A stretch of DNA of 64,000 nucleotides, taken from positions 9,802,449 through 9,866,448 of the forward strand of contig NC_058149.1 of assembly GCF_011075055.1 (NCBI RefSeq). Reading direction: 5' to 3'. Below the pieces are notes generated by a model. The model ran no database searches. It was given only the letters and a program-made list of their open reading frames with translations, and had not been told where the DNA came from. The translations under genes were made by a program, and so were the position numbers. Below, in pieces: positions 36,867 through 48,672 of the stretch. How positions within the stretch are numbered: position 1 is the first letter of the stretch; every line of letters begins with the position of its first letter. The stretch comes from Mangifera indica. Lineage: Eukaryota; Streptophyta; Magnoliopsida; Sapindales; Anacardiaceae.

Positions 36867-39800
36867 TTACCGCCCCCATCCAGAGGCACCTTGTCCTCAA
36901 GGTGCATTGTTGGGAAGAGTTGGTGGATTGTAGTGTAGAGTTCCCATGAATTTTCACAAGCTGGCAAGCCTCTCCACTTGACTAACACCTCCAATTCTCC
37001 CTGTGGATTATACTTGTGAGCAATTACATTGTCGGGCTTCACTTCTAACTCACCCTCTTCGTTTAAGCAAGTCGGTAATTGTTGGCAGTTAATGTTGGAT
37101 CCAATTTGCTTCTTGAGTTAGGATACATGGAAGATAGGGTGAATTTTTGCAGATTCAGGGAGTTGTAATTTATATGCGACCTTTCCCACCCTTGCTAAGA
37201 CTTCGTATGGGTCATAGAAACGAGGACTTAACTTTTCGTTCGAGCGTGATGCCAGCGAACGAAGGCGGTATGGTTGAAGTTTGAGGAAAACATAATCGCC
37301 TATCTGAAATTCTATATCCCGACGATGCTTATCAGCGTTTCTCTTCATTCGTGACTGAGCTTTACAAAGATTATCTTTCAGGTGATCCAAGATGCTATTT
37401 CGTTCCCTGATTATGCTATTTACTTCCTCAATTTTTGAGTCTTCTTCCACCAATCTGAGGAGGGGTGGTGGCTCCCTCCCATACACGGCTTTGAATGGTG
37501 TCATCCCTGCTGCACTATGGTAAGCCGTATTGTACCAATACTCAGCCCAAACTAACCATTTCACCCATGTTTTCGGCTGACCCATGCAAAAACAGCGTAG
37601 GTAATCTTCAAGGCTTCTATTGACAACTTCAGTTTGCCCGTCCGTTTGCGGATGGTAAGCCGAACTGAATTTTAAAACGGTCCCTGCAGCCTTGAATAAT
37701 TCCCGCCAAAAATTACTGATGAATACCCTATCGCGATCGGTTACTATGGTCTTTGGGAAGCCATGAAGTCGTACTATTTCTTTTACAAAAATTTCAGCTA
37801 TGTCTTTGGCAGTGTAAAGGTGTTGGATTGCAATGAAATGACCATACTTTGTTAATCTATCAATCACAACCAATATAGCATCCACTCCCTTGACTTTTGG
37901 CAGGCCCGTTATGAAGTCCATTGAAAGGTCTTCCTAAATGTTGGTTGGTATCGGCAATGGTTGTAGTAAGCCGGCGGGCGCCATTGCTTCGTATTTGACT
38001 CTTTGACATACATCACATTCAGCCACAAGTTGCTTAATATCCTTTTTCATTCCTTCCCAAAACAACACCTGTTTTATCCTCTTGAACGTTCTAAAGAAAC
38101 CTGAGTGCCCACCATAAGGAGATGAATGAAATTCCTTGATAAACATGGGAATAAATCTGGACCCTTTGGGTAAGACCAACCTGCCCTTGTAGAGAAGGGT
38201 ACCATTCCTTAACGTATAACCTTTACAGTCTCCCTGTTGGCTGAGTAATTTCTGAGTAAGTTGCTGGAGTTTTTCATCTTGTAATGCTTCCTGATGTACC
38301 TCTTCAGTTCCCATAATCTGAGTAACAGAGATAACTTTAAATTCACTACTGAATTTTGGATTCCTGGATAAAGCATCAGCGGCCTTATTTTCGCACCCCG
38401 GCTTGTAAATTATCTCAAAATCGAATCCTAGCATTTTTACCAACCACTTCTGCTGCTCGTGACCAACAATCCGTTGTTCAGTTAGGAAACGTAAACTCCT
38501 TTGGTCTGTATGCACCTTGAAGTGCCTTTCTAAAAGATAATGTCTCCATTTTTGGAAGGCCAATACTATGGGCATCAACTCCCTTTCATATACTGATTTT
38601 CCCTTGTTTCGAATTGATAATGCTTTGCTTAGAAATGAGATAGGACGCCTATCTTGCATAAGGACAGCACCCAAACCACACCCTGAAGCATCTGTTTCTA
38701 CAATAAATTCCTTGGAAAAATTAGGCATGGCTAAAACTGGAAGGGAGACCATGGCTGCCTTCAAGTCTTCGAAAGCTTTCTGTGCCTCCTCCGACCACTT
38801 GTAGGCATTTTTTTTTTGCAGGTTGGTGAGCGGTTCTGCTATCTTTCCGTACCCCCGAACGAATCTTCGATAATAACCTGTTAAACCCAAGAATCCTCTC
38901 AGCTCACGTATGTCTTTCGGTACAGGCCAATCCTGCATATCCTCGATCTTTTTGAGGTCCGCTTCCACCTCTCTCTTTGACACAATATGCCCCAACTATT
39001 CAATTCTTTCACTGCCAAAAGAGCATTTTTTTTTGTTAATAACCAAATTATTTTCCTGCAGCAGTTGCAAGACTTCCTTGAGGTGCCACTTGTGCTCCTG
39101 CATGCCCCTGCTATACACAAGTATATCGTCAAAAAAAACCAAGACAAATTTTCGCAAAAATGGTCTGAATATGTCATTCATGATGCTTTGGAACGTTGCC
39201 GGAGCATTCGAAAGCCCAAAAGGCATGACTAGGAATTCGTAATGCCCTTCGTGTGTTCGAAAGGCAGTCTTTTCCACATCCTCTTCTTTGATTCGTATTT
39301 GATGATAACCTGATTTGAGATCTAGCTTACTGAAAATTTCTGCCCCCATAAGTTCGTTTAACAATTCGTCGATTGTTGGAATGGGAAACTTATCCGGAAT
39401 AGTGATTTTGTTTAATGCTCGGTAGTCCACGCAAAATCTCCATCCTCCGTCCTTCTTTCTGACCAAAATTACTGGACTCGAGAATGGACTTACATTGGGT
39501 CTGATTATTCCAGCCAATAACATCTCTTGAACAATTCGCTCTATCTCATTTTTTTGGTAATGCGGGTATCGATAGGGTCGAATGTTGGGAGGAGTGGCTC
39601 CTTCTAATAGACGAATGGCGTGATCTTGTCGACGGCGGGGTGGAATACCGTGTGGCTCAGAAAATAAGGATTGAAATTCTTCCAGCAGGTCGCTAAACTC
39701 AGGTGCAGAATAGTCTTCATTTTGTATTTCCTCTCCCAAGATTGAACTCATCTCTATCCAGTAACCTTCCCCTCCTTCACACATAGATTTCATCAGTGTT

Positions 39801-41611
39801 CTAAGTGAGGTCTCCAGACGGGTAAGAAAGACATCCCCTTTAATTTTAGCTCTCCTTCCCTCCCACATAAATTCCATGGTTTAGTTTTTCCAATTAATCT
39901 TTACCTCTCCAAGTCTACTAAGCCAATCCACGCCTAAAATTAAATCTACTCCTCCTAACTTGAATGGAAGGAAATTCTGTGTAATTTGGACTCCCTGAAC
40001 ACTAATTGTGACGTCTTCACATCTCCCTAGTCCCTCTACTCTCCGATCGTCACCCAAGACTACAGCAAATTTGGCAGCCTTCACTGGAATGTTCAGCTCT
40101 GTAACTACTCTATCTGAGATAAAATTATGGGTGGCTCCGCTGTCTAAGAGGATCACCACCTCCTTCCCCTTGATAGTTCCTAGCACCTTCATCGTTTTAG
40201 AGGTGTTGAATCCCATGACTGAACTTGAGTTCAACGTGGCCTCCATTTCACGTTCCTCCACAGGCGTTGGCTCTTCCTCGTCAACGGTTTCTTCTTCTTC
40301 CTCTCCTTCACATGCTATCATCACCCTCAGCTGCTTAAATCTACACCTGTGACCTGGGACGAACTTTTCATCACACCGAAAGCACAATCTTTTTTCCACT
40401 TTAGATCGGTACTCCTTATCGGAGAGGCGTCGTGAATTGCCATCCCATCGTAAGGTGGACGTTGCTGTTCCTGAGTTGAAAGGAGCCCTAACAGTTGCTG
40501 TCACATTTTGGGGGATGTTTGAACGATTTTGTGGGATGAAATGAGTATCCTCAGTGCAGCGAGTTGAGCCGGATACTGCATTCTGTGGTGGTTTAATATT
40601 ATGAGCCTGATTTGGATTAAAATTAAGTGTAGGGCTGGATGTTGTCTGGCTTTGGGCCCGAATAGGCTGTGGCCGAGTTGGGCTGGTGAGTGTAATTTGA
40701 TTTGTGTACCAGGCTGGAAAGTTTTTTGGATTGGGTTGGTTGGGTCGGATCTCATATTTTCCATTGATTATCTCGTTCTTCTCCTCTATCTCTATTGCGC
40801 GTTGTATCGCCTCTTCCACGTCTCTAGGATGAAAAAGTTTGGTCTCCGCTCAAACATCCTCTATCAACCCATTCATGAATAAGTCAGTCAAAGTCTCTTC
40901 TGACATGTCATCCACCGCCGATGACAGCAGCTCGAACCGACCTTGGTATTCCAAAACAGAATTTGTCTGTTTAAGAGCTAATAGCTCTTCTCTGGGAGTC
41001 CGTTCATGCCTTCCTCGGAATCGTTTCAACACTGCCTCTCTAAATTCTGCCCAACTTCTGAATGCCCTTCGCTTCTCTCTCCATTTCAACCAGCCGTGAG
41101 CTATTCCTTCCATGCACACCCCTGCCGCCGTAAGGCGTTCTCTCTCGTTCAGTTGGTTGACATCAAAATACCTCTCACATTTGAAAACCCACTCAAGCGC
41201 TTCATCGTCGTTAAACACCGGAAGATCCAACCGCCGATAGGGGGTGTCTCGACGACCCCCTGCAGAGTCCCCCTCTCACCTTCCTTCTGAAACTGTTTCT
41301 TCTACTCCCAGCACTCCTTCATCCCCTGGGGGCGGAGGGGCTGTCGCCTCTGGTGGTGGAGGGGAATATGACGGTGATGCCTCTTGCCCCCTTGGTGTTT
41401 TGCCCTTGTCTCTGTTTTCCTTTCCAATGATGGCCTCCCTTAGTTCACGTAAGTAGCCGTGGAGAGATTCCACACTGGCTTCTAAACCTCCCATTTTGTT
41501 GTTTGTTTCTGTGTTTAGCTCCACCATTTGTCGACTCATCTCACCCATTTTCTCTGTCATGTCTTCCATTTCTTTTTCAATTCCTTCTACCCTCGCCTCC
41601 ATCCTCGTCAT
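36587..41611 (-). pseudogene. gag-pol polyprotein of the chromovirus, one frame broken only by six stop codons
   Basis: All fragments from ATG 41,611 to the stop at 36,587 lie in one reading frame. Order: Gag coiled start and Pro-rich linker; Gag core (RRLDLPVF, WLKWREKRRAF); CCHC knuckle CFRCDEKFVPGHRC (about 40,345-40,390); protease LLDSGATHNFIS (about 40,115-40,155); RT with [23 protein letters not shown] and FFDDILVYS (about 39,120-39,150); RNase H VETDASGCGL and ADALSR; integrase HHCC finger and DDE core (LVVIDRLTKYG, VTDRDRVF, YHPQTDGQTE); chromodomain VLVKWRGLPACENSWE (about 36,940-36,990). Stops at 41,276 (TGA), 40,850 (TGA), 39,881 (TAA), 38,996 (TAG), 37,934 (TAG), 37,118 (TAA). At least four fit C:G to T:A change of CGA, CAA or TGG. 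No frameshift is seen. The tail runs into the 3' LTR. Confidence 0.93.
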
Positions 41612-41626
41612 GCTCTGATACCACTA

Positions 41627-42213
41627 TGATAGGGGCCTGGTTCCAGAATGATCAACGGTTGCTGTTCAGTTGCACTAATGGCGATGACTTCCTGACTTCA
41701 GTGATAGAGATGGCTATTTGTATTTGTGAGATGTATGAAAAGAGATGCAATGTAACAGTGTTCAATCTAAACAGTTAATGAAATAGCAAAATAATTTTAT
41801 ATTTCACTCAAAATATCCTCAGAATCAAAATGATAAGCTGAGTACAAATCTCCTTTCACAAAATAACACACAATAAGCAAAACAGGTTTCTATGACCGTC
41901 TTCCAGCTTTCGAGAGGTTGGGTCTCTCCCTCACTAATGTTTTTCTTCTCCTTGATCTCTGATATTTTTCTCTATTTCATTCATCCTTTTGTAGCCATCT
42001 GCCTCTTCCCTAGTTGCCACCTCAGCACCTAGTATTTCAATGGTCCTAATTTCTGATAGCATGGGTACTGACTCATTCAGATTGTCTGATGCTTGTCTCC
42101 TAAAGTGTGTGTCTGCTGCCTGCCCTTCCAAGTGCTTTCTACTCCAAGTCAACTCTTTCCCTTGTCCAGTTTCTTTCCTTCCTTTCTTTCTCACGTAGAC
42201 CTTTTCCCTAACA
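41627..42213 (-). repeat. 5' LTR (587 bp) of the 5.93-kb chromovirus
   Basis: Plus-strand ends TGATAGGGGCC and CCCTAACA. Pairs with 36,280-36,866; nine transitions and no indels between them. Confidence 0.96.
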
Positions 42214-44675
42214 GAGTTATTGAGTGGGGTTCTGCCTGGAGTTGTTTTGGTTCTGAAGCATTGCTCAGGTACGTATCACTCCCACTTGCCTTTGAGCTGC
42301 AGAAAACATTTTTGATTTGCAGGTTACACTTGTTCAAAACATTGAATCTGACTGTAGAGTTATGTCATTAAACAAAAATGAGTTTAATTTTATCAACAAT
42401 TGGAGTAGATATAAAACATAACATCACTATGAATATGTGAAAAAGTAAAATTAAAGCCCACATTACAGCATTGGACATTCAATAGCTAACCCAAGCTTGC
42501 TTAACTGAATTCTATACTAATTTAGAATTTCTTTTTATTTTAAAAAAAGCACAAAAATCAACTGCTTACAGAAAGCTATTATAAACACACGATCTTTCAA
42601 TACCTTCACAAATCCCAATTAAGTGCCTTAAATGTTGGCTGTCTTGAATAACTTCTTCAACTAGATTTTCCACAATGATCCCTTTCTAAATATGGAAACA
42701 AAATTAAGAACAAGAGTTACCACTGGAACGTAAAAGAACCACTAAGAAATTATTGGTCAGTTGAGGAAAAAAGTACCCTTGTGTACCTCAGGATCATCCA
42801 AAAGCCGCAAGGAACCAGACTTATGATTCAAAAGGTCTACTACAGTTTCATTGTATATCTCCAAAGCAGAAATTTTCAGTATAAAATCCCTCTCTTGATT
42901 CTGCAACAGTAATACACAACAAGAGCAAGTAACAGAATCAACTCAAATCTTATTTATTCCAAACTATTTGACCTCAAGCCATTGAACTATGCTAAGATGT
43001 AAATTACAAAGAAATTTGCCCAATATTTATCCGGTAAGATGATGAAATTTAGCTATCCATGCATGAAAATTTCACCAGTATCTAAACTTAACATGATGGA
43101 TGATATCCTATAATGCAACTTGTACAGTATCTTCAAATCTGACTACAATAACTTAAAATGATGTGAAATACACTTACATTTTTTATGTGTTTATAGATGT
43201 CTTTAATTGCATTTTCGGATATTCCTCTCATGGTAAACATTTTACCACCACCAGTCTGACCATATGCAAAGATTGTTGCTGCAAATAGTTTTCATAAAAG
43301 AAAAAAAAAAAAAAAACTTGCAATTTTTTCCCAAAATAATATAAAAAATCTTATAAGGAAATCATTAGAAGGCGCAGAATTATCTTAACAATTAATAATT
43401 ATGCGTAGTTACCATTAATTCCTGTTAGAGCAGATAAGGCAACATCCTTTGCCCCTTCTTCATAGACCTTTTGAGTTGAGCAGGCAGGCTCAAAAACTTT
43501 ATCTGTCACGTATACATAACAGTAAATTAAAACTTCAACTATCTAATAAAATTACACAAGAAACTAGAAATTGAAACCAGTATTCTCTAAAAACACATTC
43601 CAGATTCCAATGATCCTAAATCCATTTAGTTAAATCAAACCAAATATTACTTTTTTAAACCTTCTCTAGTTAATAGTCATAACAATAAGACTAGTTAAAC
43701 ACAGGTAAAATACCGAAGGTGTAGGGGGTGGTGGGCTGTTCATGGTTTGGATTCTTGAAAACAATCTTCTGGTCGTCTATGCAATCCCAAGCAATGAGGT
43801 CATACATGGCTTGTTCTTTCCTGTTCAGTGGCCTCATATGTACAGTAACTAATATCTTCTCTTCGCTAATTTTTGGACCACCTGGGGTACATGAAGGGGC
43901 CCTCTGAAGAGGAGTAGATGAAGGGATCCTCTGTATCTTACATAAAGGTGTGGCTGGGTCCCAACCATGTTCACCCCTTACTATTCCCTGAAGAATTCCA
44001 GAATAAAAATGGTATATGTTAATCATAATTAGAACTCAGATTTGAAACCATGACTAACAATTTTTTTATTACCAAGGAAACCATCCCTTATTATGGCTAA
44101 AAGACGGAAGTCACTAAGAGAAACTTTAGCAGTAAGCTCGCATTGTTGTATAAAAAAGCATTTGATGGAGCATAATACTTTAAAATTGATGATTACAGGA
44201 GATAAAATTATGGCCGTGCTTTATACTTAATCAGCATTATTAAATCCATAACAAAATATAATCTTACCAGTAGACAATCAATATAAAATAAAAATGAATT
44301 TAATTAAATTTTCTTCTTTTTTTTTTTGTTTTTTGTTTTTCCTTTTCTATAATAACAAATTAAGCTTCAGTAGACACAAAACATCATAAATTATACTATG
44401 TTGGATTATCAAGTTCTTTAAAAAAAATCAAAAACATGTAAACAGAAAAGCAAATCAATTCTTGCACATTCAACACATTTCGCCTAAATAAACTGAAAAA
44501 ATAAAAATAAAAATGAAAGTAATAAATATTTTACTAAACTGAAATCACACGAACTTCTTTAACTTGCAAGAAGAACATTTTTCTCTTTCTTTCTTATCTT
44601 TCATAATTTTTAAATAATCCAACGAAAATCACCTAAAACAAGACAGTAAATGAACAAAGAAAATGTATCACTTAC

Positions 44676-45010
44676 AGAGATATCGAAGTGTTAAAAGATT
44701 CAAAAAGAGAGCGAGGCGCCGGAGTTCCTGAAGACCGGCCGCCGTGGAATCAAGAAGTCAGTGAAAAATAAGTGTAAGCAGACTAATTCCGTCGGTCACA
44801 TGAGAAGAGGAGTGACGAAGGTTTCTAAGAGAAATTGATTTTTGACACTACAGAGAGAGCGAGTTTTGAAGATACCTGTGTTTTTATTTTAATTATTGTT
44901 TTTCTGTTCCTTTTCCCGTTCTGTGCGCGCACCTGAGAGGAGAAGAAGCGCCTACATTTTGAATCGAAAGGATCCATTGACAGGCACGTGTGCCAAATTA
45001 AATGCCATCA
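44676..45010 (-). promoter_or_regulatory. Remnant 5' leader and promoter region of the kinesin relic
   Basis: On minus, a GC-richer leader (CGGCGGCCGGTC, CTCGCTCTC) ends at a good donor, CTCT|GTAAGTGATAC at about 44,676. The first coding exon begins after an acceptor at 43,988-43,989, so a leader intron of about 690 bp is likely. Whether it is still transcribed is unknown. Confidence 0.45.
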
Positions 45011-45012
45011 GG

Positions 45013-45075
45013 TTTTGTGGGCCTGGTAGCTCAAATAGTTAAGAAGCCCAGCTGGCCACTTGGAGTTTAAACTCC
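45013..45075 (+). mobile_element. Possible tRNA-like SINE head
   Basis: TGGTAGCTCAAATAGTTAAG followed by GGAGTTTAAACTCC looks like weak A and B boxes of a pol III promoter. The same start exists at 51,125. It marks the exact left edge of both duplication copies. Tentative. Confidence 0.3.
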
Positions 45076-46696
45076 GCTTATGGAGGAAAGGCACGTTTAC
45101 ATTTAGAACTCATTTAATTGGTAATGGATTTTTTATTTATTTGAATATTAGATTTGACGAATTTTCTATATTTTATTTTTTAATAATTTTTTTATTTTAT
45201 CCATTTACAAAGCCGTATCTCGTTCTAATGAATTATTGGATTTTCATATATTAAAATTTTAACATGTAAATATTAGTACGTCATCAATTTTTTTTTATAT
45301 TGGTATTTTATTTTATTTCTTTGAGTTTTACAGTAGATGGGTTTTAAAATTTTTTTTTGTAATTGTCGTACATCCAATATTATTAAGTAAAAAAAAAATA
45401 GAGTAAAATAATAAATTATATTGAGAGAGAAAAAATACTATTTCTTTAATACGTTAATATATTAAAATTTAGTTTGTGATGTTAAAGATATAGTGTACAT
45501 TTTGATTTTAGTTTACAAATTTAAGCAAAGTAATGTATTGGTATATGATTAATATTATATGTTAATATATAATCTAAATACATAAATAATATATTATTAT
45601 GTAATTGAATATTATTTTATCTTTAATTTAAAATTATATAATTATATAATAATATATCACTTATATACTAAAAATATATACGTATGGTTTTATTGATTAA
45701 TATATATAATTAAAGTATTAGTATATTAAATATTTTAACACAAATAATCAGCACACTAAATTATTTGTCAAATTGTAATGTAATCCAATAATTATAAGTT
45801 ATGTCGAATATATAAGAATTTGCCATCGGGGTCTTTTATTGAAACAAAAAGATGCACTTACAATTGGAGTGGTTTTTGAATTTAAAAAAGTAGTGTTATA
45901 TATATAATTTTATATATAAATAATAATATATTATTATATAATTAAAAATTAAATAATATTTAATTATATAATAATATATTATTATTATTTATATATAAAA
46001 TTATACATAAAAATTATATGCTTACTCAACAGGCTTTCAACTACGAAAACTTATCCTGAGCTGAAGCACGTATAAAAAATTCTGTAGACTTCTAGAAGGT
46101 AGCAACGGCGTGGGTGTTGACGAATATATTGGGCGTTGGTTTGGCAGGGACTTCCTGACTAAAATTGCATTCCCCATGACATAGGTGAAATGACTTATTC
46201 CAACCTAAATTTATTATATTTTTAAATTAGTATTTCTTAATTATTAAAAATTTAAAAGGAAAATTATTATTTAATATTAAAAATAATAAAATATTATTTA
46301 TTTTTTTATCTAAATTTAAAAAATTAATAATTTTTTTGAAATTAAATTTAAAAATTTTTTTTTTCTTTCTCTTTTTGCAATCTTCCCCTTTTACGGGGAA
46401 GCAAGTAAAGGTAATTGAATGGAAGTGAAGAGTATCCAGAAAGTGCAACGTCATGTAAATTGATGGAAACGTGGCATGCATGCGGAAATCAATAATGGTG
46501 GTTATAGGTTGACACTCTTATTTTATACGCCCAAACAGTTTTGTTGAGAAATAAATATTTATTATCAGCAATAGCTTTATGAGACGAAAGTCACACCTAC
46601 ATTTCAATCAATATCAACGTGAAATTGAAGAATAAATGGTTGAAACTTGAAATCGGTAACCACGTGGGATGTCACCAGTAATTGTTTTCACTGTCA

Positions 46697-46721
<25 letters not shown>
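46697..46721. repeat. (TC)n microsatellite
   Basis: About 12 TC units; the equivalent position in copy 2 (51,634-51,656) also has a TC run, so it predates the duplication. Confidence 0.9.
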
Positions 46722-46727
<6 letters not shown>

Positions 46728-47714
46728 ATGCACATGCTTCTTATCATGGAAGGATAAAATTCTAGGCTCCATGGGCTTGCTTTTAACACCGACGGAGTGT
46801 TGCATGCATAAAAGGATTCAAGGTTCAAATTCTCTTCCACGTCATTTTAATAATATGTATTTATTGTAATATATATTTATTATATTTAATTATATATATT
46901 ATTTTTTATTTATATCATATCATATTTTAAATTAAATATTATATATTTTAAATGAGATATTGTACTACAATAATGGACCTGACCTAAAATTTGATTTACA
47001 TCAAACCTTGAAGAAGATATCCCAACACAAACTACACCCACTTACAAAGGTTACTTAACTCGGCCAGAAAACCAGCTAGAAAAAGCTTCTTCATGGACAG
47101 TGGTACTTAATTTTAAAATAAGATATTTATAATAACAATATACTCCTAACATGGAAGGAAAAGATAGGTTTTCTTATAGACAAAGAGAGAATTAGAGAAA
47201 CAATAAGAAAATCATCTCGTAGATGTTGAGGAGAATTACTACTTGTTAAGCTTCTTCTTACCAAGATAGTCGAATCATATATTAAAAATCTAATTTTATC
47301 TAACGTATATTAAATATCGTATCGTATGATATAATTTTTTAAAAAATAAAATAATTAAAAAATATAATTGATACATCATTATTTTGAAAAATATTACAAA
47401 TATTTTTAAAATTTTCAAATTTTTTATAAATATTTTATTGCATCATTTTTTTTTTAAATGTATCAATTTATATCATAAGATATATTAATTATATTATATT
47501 AATTATAAAATATTTAATGATATTTATTGTTTTTTATTTATATTATACTATAAAATATTAATAATTTTTGAATGATTAACAGATCAGAGAGATACCCGAC
47601 GACTATTATTGTAGCTAAATGATTGCTTCATGATGATAGCCGTTTAACAATTGTCAATCCCGCCTAACTTTTAGAGTGCTAAATGACTTCAAAAACTTCT
47701 TTAGATATTGGTTG

Positions 47715-48672
47715 GGCCAAACGACTATTTCCCACCCAAGGTTTGATGTTTTCTTAAGTTTTCATTCTTTAACTATGAAAACACCAAACACCCACTCATG
47801 ATCGGTTAGATTTAATAAAACCCTAACGGTGGTAAATTTAATCTCATTTCCCCCCCTAAAAGTTTAAAAACTAACATTTTCTTTCCTAAGCTAAGTTTGA
47901 AAAAATCGTATTCCCCCCTAGGGTTTATTTTTAAACCCTTTCACTTTCTCCGGCGCCATCATCGGTCGTCTTCCCCTCCCGACAGTTTCTCTTCCACCTC
48001 CGGCCCCCCTCAACTCTTGCACTATGCATTCGACACAGAGAGAAGTCGAGATCGATCGACGCATCCGACGACTGGGAGAAAATTTCTTCGTCTGGGACAA
48101 GACGATCGATCGACCCATCTGACGACTGGGAGAAAATTTCTTCGTCTGGGAGAAGACGATTGATCGACACATCTGACGACTGGGAGAAGACGATCGATCG
48201 ACGCATACGAAGAACTCTTGCACTACGCACTACGCATCCGATGACTGGGAAGACGAAGAACTTCGTCTTCCCCGACGAAGTTCTTCGTCTTCCACGGCTT
48301 TTCCGACTCCTATCGGGAGTCCAAATGGAAGGAAAGAGATCGCGGGAAGGAGAGGATGCTTCGGGAGAGAGAGGCCGTCGGCAATGGAGTCGAAGATGTC
48401 GTCGGAGATTTCAAAACGAAACTCTAGGGTGAAACTGCGATTTTTTAAAACTTAGGCTGAGAGAAAATTTTAGTTTTTAAAGTTTAGGGGGGCAAAATAA
48501 ATTCTATTTTAGTTTATTTTTAATATTATAAAGAAAATGACGATTTTACCCTTATCACCGTTAGGGTTTTGTTAAATCTAACCGGTCATGGGTGGGTGTT
48601 TGGTGTTTCCATAGTTAAAGGGTGGAAACTTGAGAAAACATCAAACCTTGGGTGGGAAATAGTCATTTGGCC
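47715..48672. mobile_element. MULE-like foldback element, 958 bp, perfect TSD and empty site
   Basis: Ends GGCCAAACGACTATTTCCC and, inverted, GGCCAAATGACTATTTCCC. Perfect 9-bp TSD TATTGGTTG (47,706-47,714 and 48,673-48,681). Copy 2 of the tandem duplication has the unoccupied site at about 60,128 (CACTGGTTGGGACGAG). The core carries short tandem repeats with GATCGATCGACGCATC / GAGAAAATTTCTTCGTC words and a GACGAAGAACTTCGTC palindrome. Open frames in it are repeat by-products. Confidence 0.9.

Larger units (their letters stand above)
36280..42213 (-). mobile_element. Structurally complete Ty3/Gypsy chromovirus, 5,934 bp (Reina-like size)
   Basis: Read on minus: 5' LTR 42,213-41,627, primer binding site TGGTATCAGAGCA at 41,623-41,611, gag-pol 41,611-36,587, polypurine tract GATGGGGGCGGTAA at about 36,868-36,880, and 3' LTR 36,866-36,280. 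Perfect TSD GAGTT at 36,275-36,279 and 42,214-42,218. LTRs are both 587 bp and differ at 9 sites, all transitions (about 98.5% identity), so the insertion is recent. The chromodomain and compact size fit the Reina lineage of plant chromoviruses; assignment to lineage is inference. It lies inside the family's own solo LTR. Confidence 0.96.
30689..42278 (+). mobile_element. Solo LTR (about 615 bp) in a kinesin exon, itself split by two chromoviruses
   Basis: Pieces 30,689-30,922, 35,954-36,279 and 42,219-42,278 join into one LTR starting TGTTAGGACTAATG and ending ACGTATCA. TSD CTCCC at 30,684-30,688 and 42,279-42,283. Taking it out restores the kinesin codons for AQRQVGETALNDNSSRSHQ. It shares GAGACTGCCAGCCTCTCAGAAGCTG with the LTR family (GAGACCCAGCCTCTCGAAAGCTG, read on minus, in the 36,280 element). 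It was therefore present before the two full elements landed in it. Confidence 0.9.
25422..43987 (-). pseudogene. TES/NACK2-like: Decayed NACK2/TETRASPORE-type kinesin-7 gene, split by LTR insertions
   Basis: Family role: plus-end motor that brings a MAPKKK to the phragmoplast for cell-plate growth, in male meiosis for NACK2. Exons (minus): 43987-43714 (ATG 43968-43966), 43502-43413, 43278-43178, 42900-42787, 42685-42604, 42296-42279 continuing at 30683-30634, 29936-29877, 29799-29676, 29315-29117, 28841-28704, 28223-28134, 28059-27158 continuing at 26556-26532, 26108-25801, 25725-25422. Motor motifs: [52 protein letters not shown]; then coiled coil and the NACK tail (EREYLAKR, VGFCESGEHASKEMF). 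Lesions: 1-nt loss in a C run just after the ATG; P-loop GQTGGGKM with Met for Thr; TGA after SERAS; 1-nt loss in TLTTVIRKLS; TAA after VEQT; two stops near 28,035 and 27,977; TAG after EVELRR (about 25,885); two solo LTRs in exons. Clearly non-functional as read. Confidence 0.93.

Noticed and set aside
38910..39242. Plus-strand open frames of about 80-110 codons.
   Set aside because: Antisense shadows of the reverse-transcriptase region.
42214..42278. The stretch next to the chromovirus 5' LTR looked at first like a decayed kinesin exon (SSRSHQII region).
   Set aside because: The true continuation of that exon was found at 30,634-30,683, joined by the CTCCC target-site duplication. The 42,219-42,278 stretch is the end of a solo LTR.
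47897..48432. Open frames with repeated STHPTTGRKFLRLG units.
   Set aside because: By-products of short tandem repeats in the foldback element core; not a repeat protein.
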